23,248 nt of DNA from a virus, in the IMG/VR virus record IMGVR_UViG_3300048785_000151, positions 1-23,248 of that record. The stretch is one strand, 5' to 3'. Position numbers and translations under genes: made by a program. Positions 13,282 through 20,217 of the stretch are shown piece after piece. A model generated the notes under the pieces. The model had not been told where the DNA came from and made no database searches. It saw nothing but the letters and a program-made list of their open reading frames with translations. Numbering within the stretch: position 1 is the stretch's first letter; each line of letters begins with the position of its first letter.

Positions 13282-13528
13282 TCCCGATCTCCACGGCGCG
13301 AAGGGCGTCGGTCGTCCGCATCCAACCCTCCAGCGCCGTGCAGCACTGCTCGCAGAGCAGGATCGGGCCGCTCCACCCGGACTTCTTGAGCGGGAAGTGC
13401 TGGAAGGACCGCCAGTGGTGCGGCGGCGTGACATCATCCGAATGGGATCCCGCGTAGAGGTTGCGGGCTCGCTTGGTCGTCGTCCCGCAGCGGTCGCAGG
13501 TGCTCGCGATGGTGATTGTCGAGGCCAT
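13274..13528 (-). CDS. Small zinc-ribbon-like protein (84 residues)
   Basis: ATG at 13528 with GGAGGAGACGAC directly upstream. Two knuckles are visible: C-D-R-C-G at about residues 11-15 and C-E-Q-C-C at about 59-63, spaced as in zinc ribbons. Between them lies HHWRSFQHFPLKKSGWSGPI. It resembles small phage or bacterial zinc-finger proteins that flank replication genes. Overlaps the next gene by 8 nt. Confidence 0.7.
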   Translation of the reverse strand: MASTITIASTCDRCGTTTKRARNLYAGSHSDDVTPPHHWRSFQHFPLKKSGWSGPILLCEQCCTALEGWMRTTDALRAVEIGSG

Positions 13529-13542
13529 GTCGTCTCCTCCCC

Positions 13543-13791
13543 TCAAGCTCCGGCGAAGAGGTCGCCGGTCCTATCGTCTTGCGTCCAGAGCCCACCGGCC
13601 TCCAGGCACTCCAGCGCTTCCCAGATTTCCGCGCGCTCGGCGGCTATCTGCCGGCGAGCCGCGGGGATCGCGTAGGCGACGGCCAGCGCGCCGCGCTCAA
13701 CCATCGCCGCCCACTCAAGGCCGGCGTCCTCCTCCAGCCTGGCGAGCGCCTCGGCCTCCTGGCGCAAGATGCGAACGGCTGTGTTCACCAT
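13543..13791 (-). CDS. Hypothetical 82-residue helical protein
   Basis: MVNTAVRILRQEAEALARLE, then DAGLEWAAMVERGALAVAYA and a charged helix (RRQIAAERAEIWEALECLEA), ending DDRTGDLFAGA. All-helical and soluble. It starts three bases after the preceding stop. No motif recognised. Confidence 0.6.
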   Translation of the reverse strand: MVNTAVRILRQEAEALARLEEDAGLEWAAMVERGALAVAYAIPAARRQIAAERAEIWEALECLEAGGLWTQDDRTGDLFAGA

Positions 13792-13794
13792 CGC

Positions 13795-13998
13795 TCAGAA
13801 TCTCCTCGTAACGCTGACGCCGAGTTCGGTCTTGTCGGTCCAGACGGGCTCGTCGTCATCGAGCCCCCATGTCTCCACCTCCAAGCCGGCGCGGATGGCG
13901 GCTCGGACGGCTAACTCCAGCGCCTGGGCGGCGCCGCGGATCATCTTGGCGTGGTCTTCATCGGAGAGCGCGAGCTCTTCCGTGGGAGCGGTCACCAT
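13795..13998 (-). CDS. Hypothetical 67-residue acidic protein
   Basis: MVTAPTEELALSDEDHAKMI, helical in the middle (AAQALELAVRAAIRAGLEVE), ending WTDKTELGVSVTRRF. It overlaps the end of the P-like replication gene by 7 bases, so translation is probably coupled. No recognised family. Confidence 0.6.
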   Translation of the reverse strand: MVTAPTEELALSDEDHAKMIRGAAQALELAVRAAIRAGLEVETWGLDDDEPVWTDKTELGVSVTRRF

Positions 13999-14885
13999 GG
14001 CTCAAGCACCACTTCTTCGTCGCAGATCGCCCGCGCCTCCTCGATCAGCGCAGGGTCGAGCTGATCGCCGAGGCCCGCGCTCTCCATGATCCCGACCAGC
14101 ACATCGACCGGGTGCGGCATCTCCGAAGCCTCGCGGCGCAACCGCTCCTCGGTCTGGGCCCGCGACTCGCCGTGCATCAGCGCCAGCGACTCGGCGGTGA
14201 CGTGGTGGCCTGGCGCCAGATCGCCGTGGGTGGCGCGGATCACCGGCCGCGGGCGCTCGGCGAGCCGCCGGGCCTGATCGGTGGTGAAGCCGGCCGCCAT
14301 GGTGCGCACCGCCTCTCGGTCCTCGGGCATCTTCGGGAACCGCTTGATGTGCACCGCCTCCAGTTGGAAGTCCTCGGGCTCGGAGTTTGAGCGCGCCCGC
14401 CGCGCCAGCGCCTCTAGCTCGGCGGCCCGCTCGGTCGCCCTGGCGAGCACGTTCAGCGCCCGCGCGGTCTCGGTGACGCTGGCGGTGGCGATCGCGCGAA
14501 GCTCGCCCGGCTTCGGGAGGAACCGCGCGTCTGGCCGAGCCACCCAGGCCTTGAGCCCGGCCTCGATCGCCTCGGTGCTGAGCCCCGCCAGGGCGTCGGT
14601 GTAGTCCGCCCACCAAGCCGCCCACTCGCCATCGCTCATGTCGGCCTGCGGGAACGTCGCGAGCCGCCGCCCGATCACCGCCCGCACGTCCGTCGGACTG
14701 GCTGCGGCGCGCGCCTTGGCGCGGAGGAGCGGGAGCTGCTGGCGCGCCTCCCCCAGGAGGGCCGACGAGCTGGCGATCCGCTCAACCGCGTCTTCCGCTA
14801 TCGCTGAGGTCAGGAGCGTTGAAAGCGCGGGCGAGGTTCTCGCGTCGCGCGTCGCCGGCAAGCTGGGCTTTTGATCGGTGGTCAT
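13992..14885 (-). CDS. Lambda P-like replicative helicase loader candidate
   Basis: 297 residues from the ATG at 14885, nested in the last 104 nt of the O-like gene. The central part reads ATFPQADMSDGEWAAWWADY, TDALAGLSTEAIEAGLKAWV and ARPDARFLPKPGELRAIATA. The pattern W-x-x-W-x-x-D-Y-x-x-A-L, A-I-x-x-A/G, R-F-x-P-x-P-G-E-L-R is what I associate with phage P-like proteins that load the host DnaB helicase. A long charged helix follows (RATERAAELEALARRARSNS). No Walker A motif, so it is not DnaC-like. Order on the strand (O-like then P-like) mirrors lambda. Confidence 0.65.
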   Translation of the reverse strand: MTTDQKPSLPATRDARTSPALSTLLTSAIAEDAVERIASSSALLGEARQQLPLLRAKARAAASPTDVRAVIGRRLATFPQADMSDGEWAAWWADYTDALAGLSTEAIEAGLKAWVARPDARFLPKPGELRAIATASVTETARALNVLARATERAAELEALARRARSNSEPEDFQLEAVHIKRFPKMPEDREAVRTMAAGFTTDQARRLAERPRPVIRATHGDLAPGHHVTAESLALMHGESRAQTEERLRREASEMPHPVDVLVGIMESAGLGDQLDPALIEEARAICDEEVVLEPW

Positions 14886-15915
14886 CGTGGAGGTTCCTGT
14901 AGAAGCCTTCAATCAGACGGAGGTAGCTCTTGGGCTGGAGCACGAAGTCGAGGTCGGCGCGCCAGCCTTTGTCGTTCTGGCCGGTGAGGAAGGGCGCGCC
15001 GAGCGCCAAGATCGCGTCGGGCCATGTTCCGGGGTTCTCCTTGAGGCGCGTCCGGATTTGCTTCCGGCGCTTCTCGCTGAGGGCCTTGGCGATCGGGAGG
15101 CCAAGTTCTTCAGCGCGTGCGTTGTAGGCCTCGAAGGCGCCCTCGGCGCCAATGGCGGAACCGTTAGGTTCCGACATAAGAGACTCTTCGACAGAAGAGT
15201 CTCTGTGGCTAGTGGCTAGTGGCTTACTACCATTGGGGGGGTGGGCGCCCCCTGGGCGCCCCTTAAGGGGAGGGAACTTTCTCCGTAGTTCTTCAAGGGC
15301 TTGCGGATTGAGAGGGAACCACTCTCCGACGTGCTCCGGGCGCCCCAATAGGCGCCCCAATTTGTCGTGCCACTGCTTTTCGAGGGCGCCCATGTCGTCG
15401 GTTTGGACGGCCCCAATTAGGACGATCGAGGCGTCCTTGAGCCCTCCCCGAATCTTCTGAACGCGGCGCACCGGGTCGCGACTGGCGCCCACTTTATACC
15501 AGTTGTCGGTGCTCCTCGGTCCTGCGAGGTAGACGTACCCAGGCTCGTTGTAATCGCCGCGAAGTGCTGGATTTCCTCCCTTGCGGCCGTTGGAGCGATC
15601 CCTCTCTGTCGCCTTTGCTTCGCGCACCATCCGCCGGCAATAGATGTTCCCCGCGCGATCACGGCTAAAAACGCCGTGCACCTCAAGCTCAGCGACGAGG
15701 GTGCGGAGATGATTGGACGCCACTCCGGTGATCCTGGCGAAGGCCGCCGGCGTCAGCGGCTGGCCCTTGATCCCCACGTAGCCGTAGGGGTCGTTCTGAG
15801 CCGCGACGCACAACATATCCATCCACACGCCGCGAGCGCCTTCGGAGCAGGCTCGGAGGCCCTGGTCGCTGAGCCAGTCGGGCCAAAACCACTTGGTGAA
15901 CAGTTGCCCGCTCAT
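14782..15915 (-). CDS. O-like replication initiator with an internal GIY-YIG (T5orf172/MUG113-type) domain
   Basis: 377 residues, three parts. Residues 1-115 are a winged-helix DNA-binding domain (FTKWFWPDWLSDQGLRACSE, then LTPAAFARITGVASNHLRTL) as in phage replisome organisers. Residues about 126-205 are a GIY-YIG-type domain: GYVYL (126-130), WYKVGASRDPVRR (139-151), E179 in GALEKQWH, and GEWFPL (197-202). Residues 255-345 are the C-terminal replication domain (YNARAEELGLPIAKALSEKR, then WRADLDFVLQPKSYLRLIEG). The GIY-YIG block starts just after NGRKGGNPAL, where relatives normally have a variable linker. The ATG at 15915 is coupled to a 15-codon mini-ORF. Repeats within this gene may form the origin. 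Confidence 0.8.
   Translation of the reverse strand: MSGQLFTKWFWPDWLSDQGLRACSEGARGVWMDMLCVAAQNDPYGYVGIKGQPLTPAAFARITGVASNHLRTLVAELEVHGVFSRDRAGNIYCRRMVREAKATERDRSNGRKGGNPALRGDYNEPGYVYLAGPRSTDNWYKVGASRDPVRRVQKIRGGLKDASIVLIGAVQTDDMGALEKQWHDKLGRLLGRPEHVGEWFPLNPQALEELRRKFPPLKGRPGGAHPPNGSKPLATSHRDSSVEESLMSEPNGSAIGAEGAFEAYNARAEELGLPIAKALSEKRRKQIRTRLKENPGTWPDAILALGAPFLTGQNDKGWRADLDFVLQPKSYLRLIEGFYRNLHDDHRSKAQLAGDARRENLARAFNAPDLSDSGRRG
15179..15391. other. Candidate replication origin inside the initiator gene
   Basis: A perfect 11-bp inverted repeat with a 4-nt loop lies at 15179-15204. Three tandem 7-base units follow (TGGCTAG, TGGCTAG, TGGCTTA, 15206-15226). Next come TGGGCGCCCC repeated 11 bases apart (15242-15251 and 15253-15262), the palindrome CCCCTTAAGGGG (15259-15270), GGCGCCCCAAT twice 12 bases apart (15339-15349, 15351-15361), and GGGCGCCC at 15384-15391. 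The segment at 15175-15233 is visibly richer in A/T than its surroundings. Confidence 0.4.
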
Positions 15916-15959
15916 CCTTGGCGCTCCGCGAGCGCAATGCTATGGAGGTGGCAAGCCAT
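15912..15959 (-). CDS. 15-codon mini-ORF (possible leader peptide) before the replication initiator
   Basis: ATG at 15959, with GGAGACGAC at 15977-15969 upstream, reads MACHLHSIALAERQG and stops at a TGA overlapping the initiator ATG (ATGA). It has the phage-typical ribosome-binding motif and coupling. It could raise initiator translation or simply be a relic. The 95 bases further upstream to the methyltransferase stop hold no other gene. Confidence 0.35.
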   Translation of the reverse strand: MACHLHSIALAERQG

Positions 15960-16054
15960 TGGTGCGGCGTCGTCTCCGGCACTTGTGGTTAGGCGGGGTT
16001 GAGGCTGTGGTGAGCTTCCCCCGCCGCCCCGCTTCTCAAGCATTGCGCGCAAAC

Positions 16055-16822
16055 TCACCCCCTGAGCAAGAGATTGTCGTCGCCAGCTTCTCCCCAGAGG
16101 TCGAGCTGTTCGTCCAGTGGCTTCGCCAGGAGCGAGCCGTAGCGATCCGGGTCGCTCGCGCGCCAGAGCCGGTCGCGCGTGCCTGGCCGGATGATCATAA
16201 GCTGAGGGTTCCGCCATGCCGCCGCGTCGAGCTCAATCCCTCGCGCGCCCGGTCTGATCCAGATGAACCACGCGTGCGCGGTCGCCGTCCCTATCTTGGG
16301 ATCCCAGCGGCCGAGAACCATCGGCACCCGCTCGGCGAAGGGCGCGAAGACTTGCATCGTTCGCATGAGCTCGTAGCGGCCGACGGTCTCCACGAAGGCG
16401 AGGCGGCAGAGAAGCGCCACGCCACGCGTCGCCCGCTGGAGCCCGAGCCGGGCGAACTCGGCGGCGCGGGAGAAGGGTGGGTTGGTGACCACCCAATCGA
16501 AGACCTCATAGGGCTCGTCGGCGCACCAGTCCTCGAGTGGGTAGCCGCGGCCGTAGTCGTGCAAGTCGCTGGCGAGCACCTCGGGGAAGACCTCCGCCAG
16601 GGCATCGGCCATGTGACCCATCCCGGCGGCGGGTTCGCGAACGATCCTCGCGTGCGGGTCGAGGCGCCGGATCAGCTCGGCGCCGGCGCGGCTCGCCCAG
16701 GGCGGCGTCGGGAAGAAGTCCAGGCTCCGGTACTTCGCCACCTCGGGCGAGTCGGTGGCGATGGTGCTGTGCGCCCGGTAGGCCATCACTGCGGTCGCCC
16801 CCCTCGCCTTATGCTGCGCCAT
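16055..16822 (-). CDS. Class I DNA methyltransferase, adenine-type (NPPF)
   Basis: 255 residues from the ATG at 16822, preceded by AGGAGACGAC (16834-16825). Motif X/I region: SLDFFPTPPWASRAGAELI and VREPAAGMGHMADALAEVFP, with EPAAGMGH as the AdoMet loop at about 63-70; an acidic ASDLHDYGRGYP follows. Motif IV is FDWVVTNPPFSRA, with NPPF at about 114-117. After it come LCRLAFVETVGRYELM and AHAWFIWIRPG. The order I then IV is that of gamma-class N6-adenine methyltransferases. It has no obvious target recognition domain and no partner nuclease nearby. It probably methylates phage DNA, or is a degenerate member; specificity cannot be read. Confidence 0.8.
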   Translation of the reverse strand: MAQHKARGATAVMAYRAHSTIATDSPEVAKYRSLDFFPTPPWASRAGAELIRRLDPHARIVREPAAGMGHMADALAEVFPEVLASDLHDYGRGYPLEDWCADEPYEVFDWVVTNPPFSRAAEFARLGLQRATRGVALLCRLAFVETVGRYELMRTMQVFAPFAERVPMVLGRWDPKIGTATAHAWFIWIRPGARGIELDAAAWRNPQLMIIRPGTRDRLWRASDPDRYGSLLAKPLDEQLDLWGEAGDDNLLLRG

Positions 16823-16902
16823 CTGTCGTCTCCTGTTCGAACTCAAGGTTGGCCTGGCGGGGCTGGCCTCGCGGAGCGTGAGCGGGACAGGGAAGAGGCG
16901 TC

Positions 16903-18819
16903 TCACCACCCGCCCTCCTCGAGGAGCCACTCGATCCTGCGGCCTATGTCAGATATGACAGAGACCGCCTGGGAATTGCCCAGGGCGCGGTAGCGCGGCC
17001 CGTCGGGCGTCGCCGCCAGGACGCGGGCCTCGTTCTCGCCGTAGCCGCTCGCCAGGAGGTACTCGATTGTCTGGGCGAGGTCGGTCTCGTCGCGGTGGGC
17101 GTCGGAGTAGGGGATCAGGGTGAAGTCGTCCTCGAAGCCCTGGAGGCGCTCGCATTCTCTTGGGGTTAATCTGCGCACCGTCGTGCCGACGAATAGCACC
17201 GGGTCTTGATCGCCCTTGTCGGCGTCGGCGCTCAGCGGCGGGGACAGATCGCTCGGCGCGCCGTCCTTGTCGCGGGTGTAGTGGCTTGGCTTGAAAGCCA
17301 CGGCGACGAAGGGCTTGTCCGACCCGCCGCCTCCAGTCCGGAGCGCTGGCGCAACCTCGCCCTCCTCGGGCTCGATCACGTTCTCACCGTCCCGGCCGCG
17401 AAGGGAGAAGGCGTGCGCGATCAGGGCGCCGCTCTCGATATCAGTTGTGCGCGGCCCGGCCTGATGGGTGGTGCTGATGATCGGCGCCGAGGTGTCGGGC
17501 GCGTAGGCGATGGCTTGAGAGAAGCCGTCCGTGTCGAGCGGCTGGCAAATCTCGGACGGGCAAGGGTCCTGGCGAGCGTTGAAGGCGACGAGGAGCCCGG
17601 TCTCCGCGTCTTGGCCGGTGGCCGAGCCCGGCGTCTTGTGCCCGCCGCTCTGGAGTGCTCCCGCGACGGGAGCGACGTAGGCGATCGCGGGCGGGTGGCC
17701 CTTGTGCGCCAGCGTCGGCGCCGGGTCGCCGGCTTGCGGGTTGGAGCGGTTCTCGGGGTGGGTGATCTGCGTCGGGTCAAACGGGAGCGGCTCCTCGACC
17801 ACGAAGGTGTCGCTCTCGAAGTCCTGGCGGATGCCAGAACCCGGCTTGGCGAGGAGGCCGGCGGCTACGTCGATAGGTCCGCCGGTGCGGTTTCCTCCGA
17901 AAGCCACTCGCTGAACAGGTCGTCCGTTGGCTCCTTGAGGCCCTCCGCCGCTTCCAGCGCCGCCAGCTCCTCCTCGCTCAGCGCCGCCATCGGCCGCGCC
18001 CGGTCGCTCAGCGCTCGCGCCAGGGCCTCGGGGAGCACCTTCCCGCGGTTGACGGCTCGGCGCAGGATGCCCGCACAGGCTATCGAGGACAGGAAGTAGC
18101 GCGTCGGCAACGCGCAGCGCTCCAGCACCTCCACGAGCGAGCACGAAGACCCTCCGCCTTCGTTGGGGTAGGCCGAAGTACTGGGCGTCCAGCGAGCGCC
18201 ATGCGGCCACGCGGCGGGGTCCAGCAACCACACCCGAGCTTGTCCAGCCCCCGCGCCCTGGCGGAACGAGGGCGGATTGTGCTCCGACCATTCCCGCCAG
18301 GAAGGCGCCGAAGGCGTTGTCTTCGACGCTGAGGACTCCGGGGACGTTTTCCCAGAGGATGGCGACGGGTGGCTTTCCAGCAGCGCGTCGAAAATCGTCA
18401 ATTGCATCGGCCAGCCTCAGGAACTCGAGAGAGAGGTTTCCGCGGTCGTCGGCGAGCGAGCGCCTCAGCCCCGCGAGCGAGAAGGCCTGACAAGGCGTGC
18501 CGCCCACCAGCACGTCGGCCTCGACAATCATGGGCTCGTCGCGAAGGCGCGTGAAGTCGCCCTCGTTGGTGATCAGGGTCCCCCACTCGATCCCGTCGAG
18601 CGCGCGGATCGCGTTCCGCCGGCGGCTCGCTTCCTTCGGATCGGAGCCGTCCTCAGGCTGCGGCATGTATCGCGGCCGGCCGGCGCCGTGCCGCTGGGCA
18701 AGCACGGCCGAGGCAAAGGGGTCGATCTCGGCGTAGGCGAGCGCTTCCCACCCACGCGGCTTCCAAGCCGCCGAGGGCGCGGATATTCCGCTGCATACGC
18801 ACAGGAAGCGAACGGGCAT
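16903..18819 (-). CDS. C5-cytosine DNA methyltransferase with long repetitive variable region
   Basis: 638 residues from the ATG at 18819. Motif I FLCVCSGISAPSAAW (5-19), motif IV VLVGGTPCQAFSLAG with catalytic Cys110, motif VI ENVPGV (157-162), motif VIII QRRRRVFVLA (219-228), motif IX/X region RRLTPRECERLQGFEDDF and YRALGNSQAVSVISDIG near the C-terminus. Between VIII and IX lies an unusually long variable region (about residues 230-560) built from recurring segments such as AIAYVAPVAGAL, VAFNARQDP, AIAYAPDTSAP and VAFKPSHYTRDKDGAP, which would form the target-recognition region. Part of this gene (17865-18407) is also readable as a second gene in another frame. Confidence 0.92.
   Translation of the reverse strand: MPVRFLCVCSGISAPSAAWKPRGWEALAYAEIDPFASAVLAQRHGAGRPRYMPQPEDGSDPKEASRRRNAIRALDGIEWGTLITNEGDFTRLRDEPMIVEADVLVGGTPCQAFSLAGLRRSLADDRGNLSLEFLRLADAIDDFRRAAGKPPVAILWENVPGVLSVEDNAFGAFLAGMVGAQSALVPPGRGGWTSSGVVAGPRRVAAWRSLDAQYFGLPQRRRRVFVLARGGAGALRVADALLPVLDSLCGHPAPSRQPREGAPRGPGASAERPGAADGGAERGGAGGAGSGGGPQGANGRPVQRVAFGGNRTGGPIDVAAGLLAKPGSGIRQDFESDTFVVEEPLPFDPTQITHPENRSNPQAGDPAPTLAHKGHPPAIAYVAPVAGALQSGGHKTPGSATGQDAETGLLVAFNARQDPCPSEICQPLDTDGFSQAIAYAPDTSAPIISTTHQAGPRTTDIESGALIAHAFSLRGRDGENVIEPEEGEVAPALRTGGGGSDKPFVAVAFKPSHYTRDKDGAPSDLSPPLSADADKGDQDPVLFVGTTVRRLTPRECERLQGFEDDFTLIPYSDAHRDETDLAQTIEYLLASGYGENEARVLAATPDGPRYRALGNSQAVSVISDIGRRIEWLLEEGGW
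17865..18407 (-). CDS. Nested alternate-frame gene inside the C5 methyltransferase (180 residues)
   Basis: An ATG at 18407 with a TGAGG ribosome-binding motif opens a frame +1 relative to the methyltransferase and continues 180 codons to a TAG. It reads MQLTIFDALLESHPSPSSGK, TSPESSASKTTPSAPSW, ARVWLLDPAAWPHG, then SCSLVEVLE and PTRYFLSSIACAGILRRAVN. I know the pattern RYFLSxxACAGILRRAxxRGK with an upstream SGxTSPxSSxxxTTPS as a family of hypothetical phage proteins. The same nucleotides encode methyltransferase motifs VI and VIII in the other frame, so the region seems to be dual-coding. No catalytic motif; the SxxTSP N-terminus is disordered and the tail acidic (ALSEEELAALEAAEG). Function unknown. 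Confidence 0.65.
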   Translation of the reverse strand: MQLTIFDALLESHPSPSSGKTSPESSASKTTPSAPSWREWSEHNPPSFRQGAGAGQARVWLLDPAAWPHGARWTPSTSAYPNEGGGSSCSLVEVLERCALPTRYFLSSIACAGILRRAVNRGKVLPEALARALSDRARPMAALSEEELAALEAAEGLKEPTDDLFSEWLSEETAPADLST

Positions 18820-18848
18820 CGGCGGCGTGGCGCTCCGGCGACTGACGA

Positions 18849-19409
18849 TCAGAGCAGGGCGCCGCGTCTTCCGTAAAGGAGCCGATCCCAGCGCTCGCCG
18901 AGCCGGCGGTCCTTGTCGCGGAGGAGTGCGAGCCACACCCCGAAGGAGTCGGCCTCGTCGTCTTGCGCCGGCCCCTCACAAAGGGATAGCCCTATTTTCC
19001 GCGCCGCCGCCACCTGATCTTTTTTGTCGGCGCCGGAAAAGCCGGCGAGGGCGCGCTTCACGTCCTTGGGGTCGTACTCGGTCCAGGGGATTCCGTGCCG
19101 GAAGCAGAGCCACTGGAGGTGGCCGATCACGGCGTCGACCTTCCTCATGAAGCCGTGCGGGTTGATCCGCATCTTTTTGCCGCGCTGATAGACCCGGAGG
19201 AGCGGGCCCTCGTAGCCGAGCTCAGTCACCCGCCGCGGCAGGATGGTGGTGTTGAAGTCCCGGTCGAAGGCGTCAACGAGCTGGCCGAGATCGTCGCCGA
19301 AGTCTTGCCAGCCCCAGTGCCCCACCTCGGGGTGCGCCTCTCCGGTTCCTATCGACCAGCCGGAGAGGTGCGTCGCGAGATCAAGTCCCGCGTAGACGTC
19401 AGTTGACAA
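18849..19409 (-). CDS. RuvC-like Holliday junction resolvase (RNase H fold)
   Basis: 186 residues. The RuvC-type acidic residues are placed as expected: D10 in YAGLDLATHLSGWSIG, E67 in ELGYEGPLLRVYQRG, and D150-D151/D154 in AQDDEADSFGVWLALL. Between them is the WTEYDPKDVKRALAGF and ADKKDQV stretch characteristic of the family. It should cut four-way junctions as a dimer during phage recombination or before packaging. The start is a TTG at 19409, overlapping the upstream stop by 11 nt; no ATG fits. The next gene downstream is the cytosine methyltransferase, 29 bases away. Confidence 0.85.
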   Translation of the reverse strand: MSTDVYAGLDLATHLSGWSIGTGEAHPEVGHWGWQDFGDDLGQLVDAFDRDFNTTILPRRVTELGYEGPLLRVYQRGKKMRINPHGFMRKVDAVIGHLQWLCFRHGIPWTEYDPKDVKRALAGFSGADKKDQVAAARKIGLSLCEGPAQDDEADSFGVWLALLRDKDRRLGERWDRLLYGRRGALL

Positions 19410-20217
19410 GCTCGCCGGCCGGCGCGGTCTGAACGTCGGGCGCCTTGTCGCCTGGCGCGATCGGCGGCTCGTCCTCGGCCTGCTCGTCTTCCTGGTCCTC
19501 GACGCCTGTCTCCTCGTCGTCGTGGTGCTCGCCGTCGCCGTCTTCGTCGTCGGGATCCCCGCCAGCGCCGGCCACTGGGGTGCGGGCTCGAGCCTCGGTT
19601 TTGGCCAGTTCCTTGATGCCCTTCCCGTTCCGCTCGGTGGCCATGTTCAGGCCGCGCTCAAAGTCCTGCAGGTGCTCGGGCGGCGGCTTCGGCATGTCGT
19701 TGGGATCGAGGCCGGCGATCCCGGCGCGGTAGCCCTCGCCCTCCCAATAGACGCCGGGCTGGACCGCCTCGGGGAGCTTGTCGAACATTTCGCCCTGAGG
19801 CCCAGCTGGCAGGCCGAAGGCTTCGCGGACGATCGCGCGCTGGACCTCCTTGCGGTCAAGGTGGACTCGGGTGGTCTTGCCGTCCTTCATGCCCTCGTCA
19901 AAGAGGGCCAGCGGCATACCGGCGGTCTCGACGGCGGCGCGGATCACTTTCCGATCCGCCTTGAGCTCCTTCACCTTGTCGGCCAGCACAGAGATGGCTT
20001 GGTCGATCTTGGTCTGCTTCGAGCGGAGCCCGATGAGTTGGAGCTGGAGCGCCTCGCGGAGCGCCTTTTCCTGGGCGGGCCCGCTGGGCTTGCCGCGCAA
20101 GCCGGCGCGGCCGACCGGAATCTGCGGCTTCACCTTCCCCGCCGCCGCCCTGGGCCTGCTCTTCCCGGCGCCGCGCGCCGCTCGCGTGGGTAGGGTGGTC
20201 ACGTTGTCACCGGCCAT
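19399..20217 (-). CDS. Coiled-coil, acidic-tailed phage protein of unknown function (272 residues)
   Basis: Residues 1-48 are basic and disordered (RAARGAGKSRPRAAAGKVK). Residues about 50-100 form a long helix (ALREALQLQLIGLRSKQTKI, then SVLADKVKELKADRKVIRAA). A globular part follows (VQRAIVREAFGLPAGPQGEM, GVYWEGEGYRAGIAG), and residues about 215-255 are strongly acidic (PDDEDGDGEHHDDEETGVED). A basic N-terminus with an acidic C-terminus suggests an ssDNA-binding or DNA-mimic accessory factor, but I recognise no family. Its ATG overlaps the TAA of the HNH-HTH gene by one base, so the two are coupled. Confidence 0.65.
   Translation of the reverse strand: MAGDNVTTLPTRAARGAGKSRPRAAAGKVKPQIPVGRAGLRGKPSGPAQEKALREALQLQLIGLRSKQTKIDQAISVLADKVKELKADRKVIRAAVETAGMPLALFDEGMKDGKTTRVHLDRKEVQRAIVREAFGLPAGPQGEMFDKLPEAVQPGVYWEGEGYRAGIAGLDPNDMPKPPPEHLQDFERGLNMATERNGKGIKELAKTEARARTPVAGAGGDPDDEDGDGEHHDDEETGVEDQEDEQAEDEPPIAPGDKAPDVQTAPAGELVN

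Noticed and set aside
15960-16217. Longer minus-strand frame ending at the initiator start
   Set aside because: Its upstream part is a shadow of the NPPF methyltransferase; only the last 15 codons have a ribosome-binding motif.
18779-18791. GCGGATATTCCGC resembling the box at 9069-9082
   Set aside because: It lies inside the methyltransferase coding region just after motif I and matches only partly; probably coincidence.
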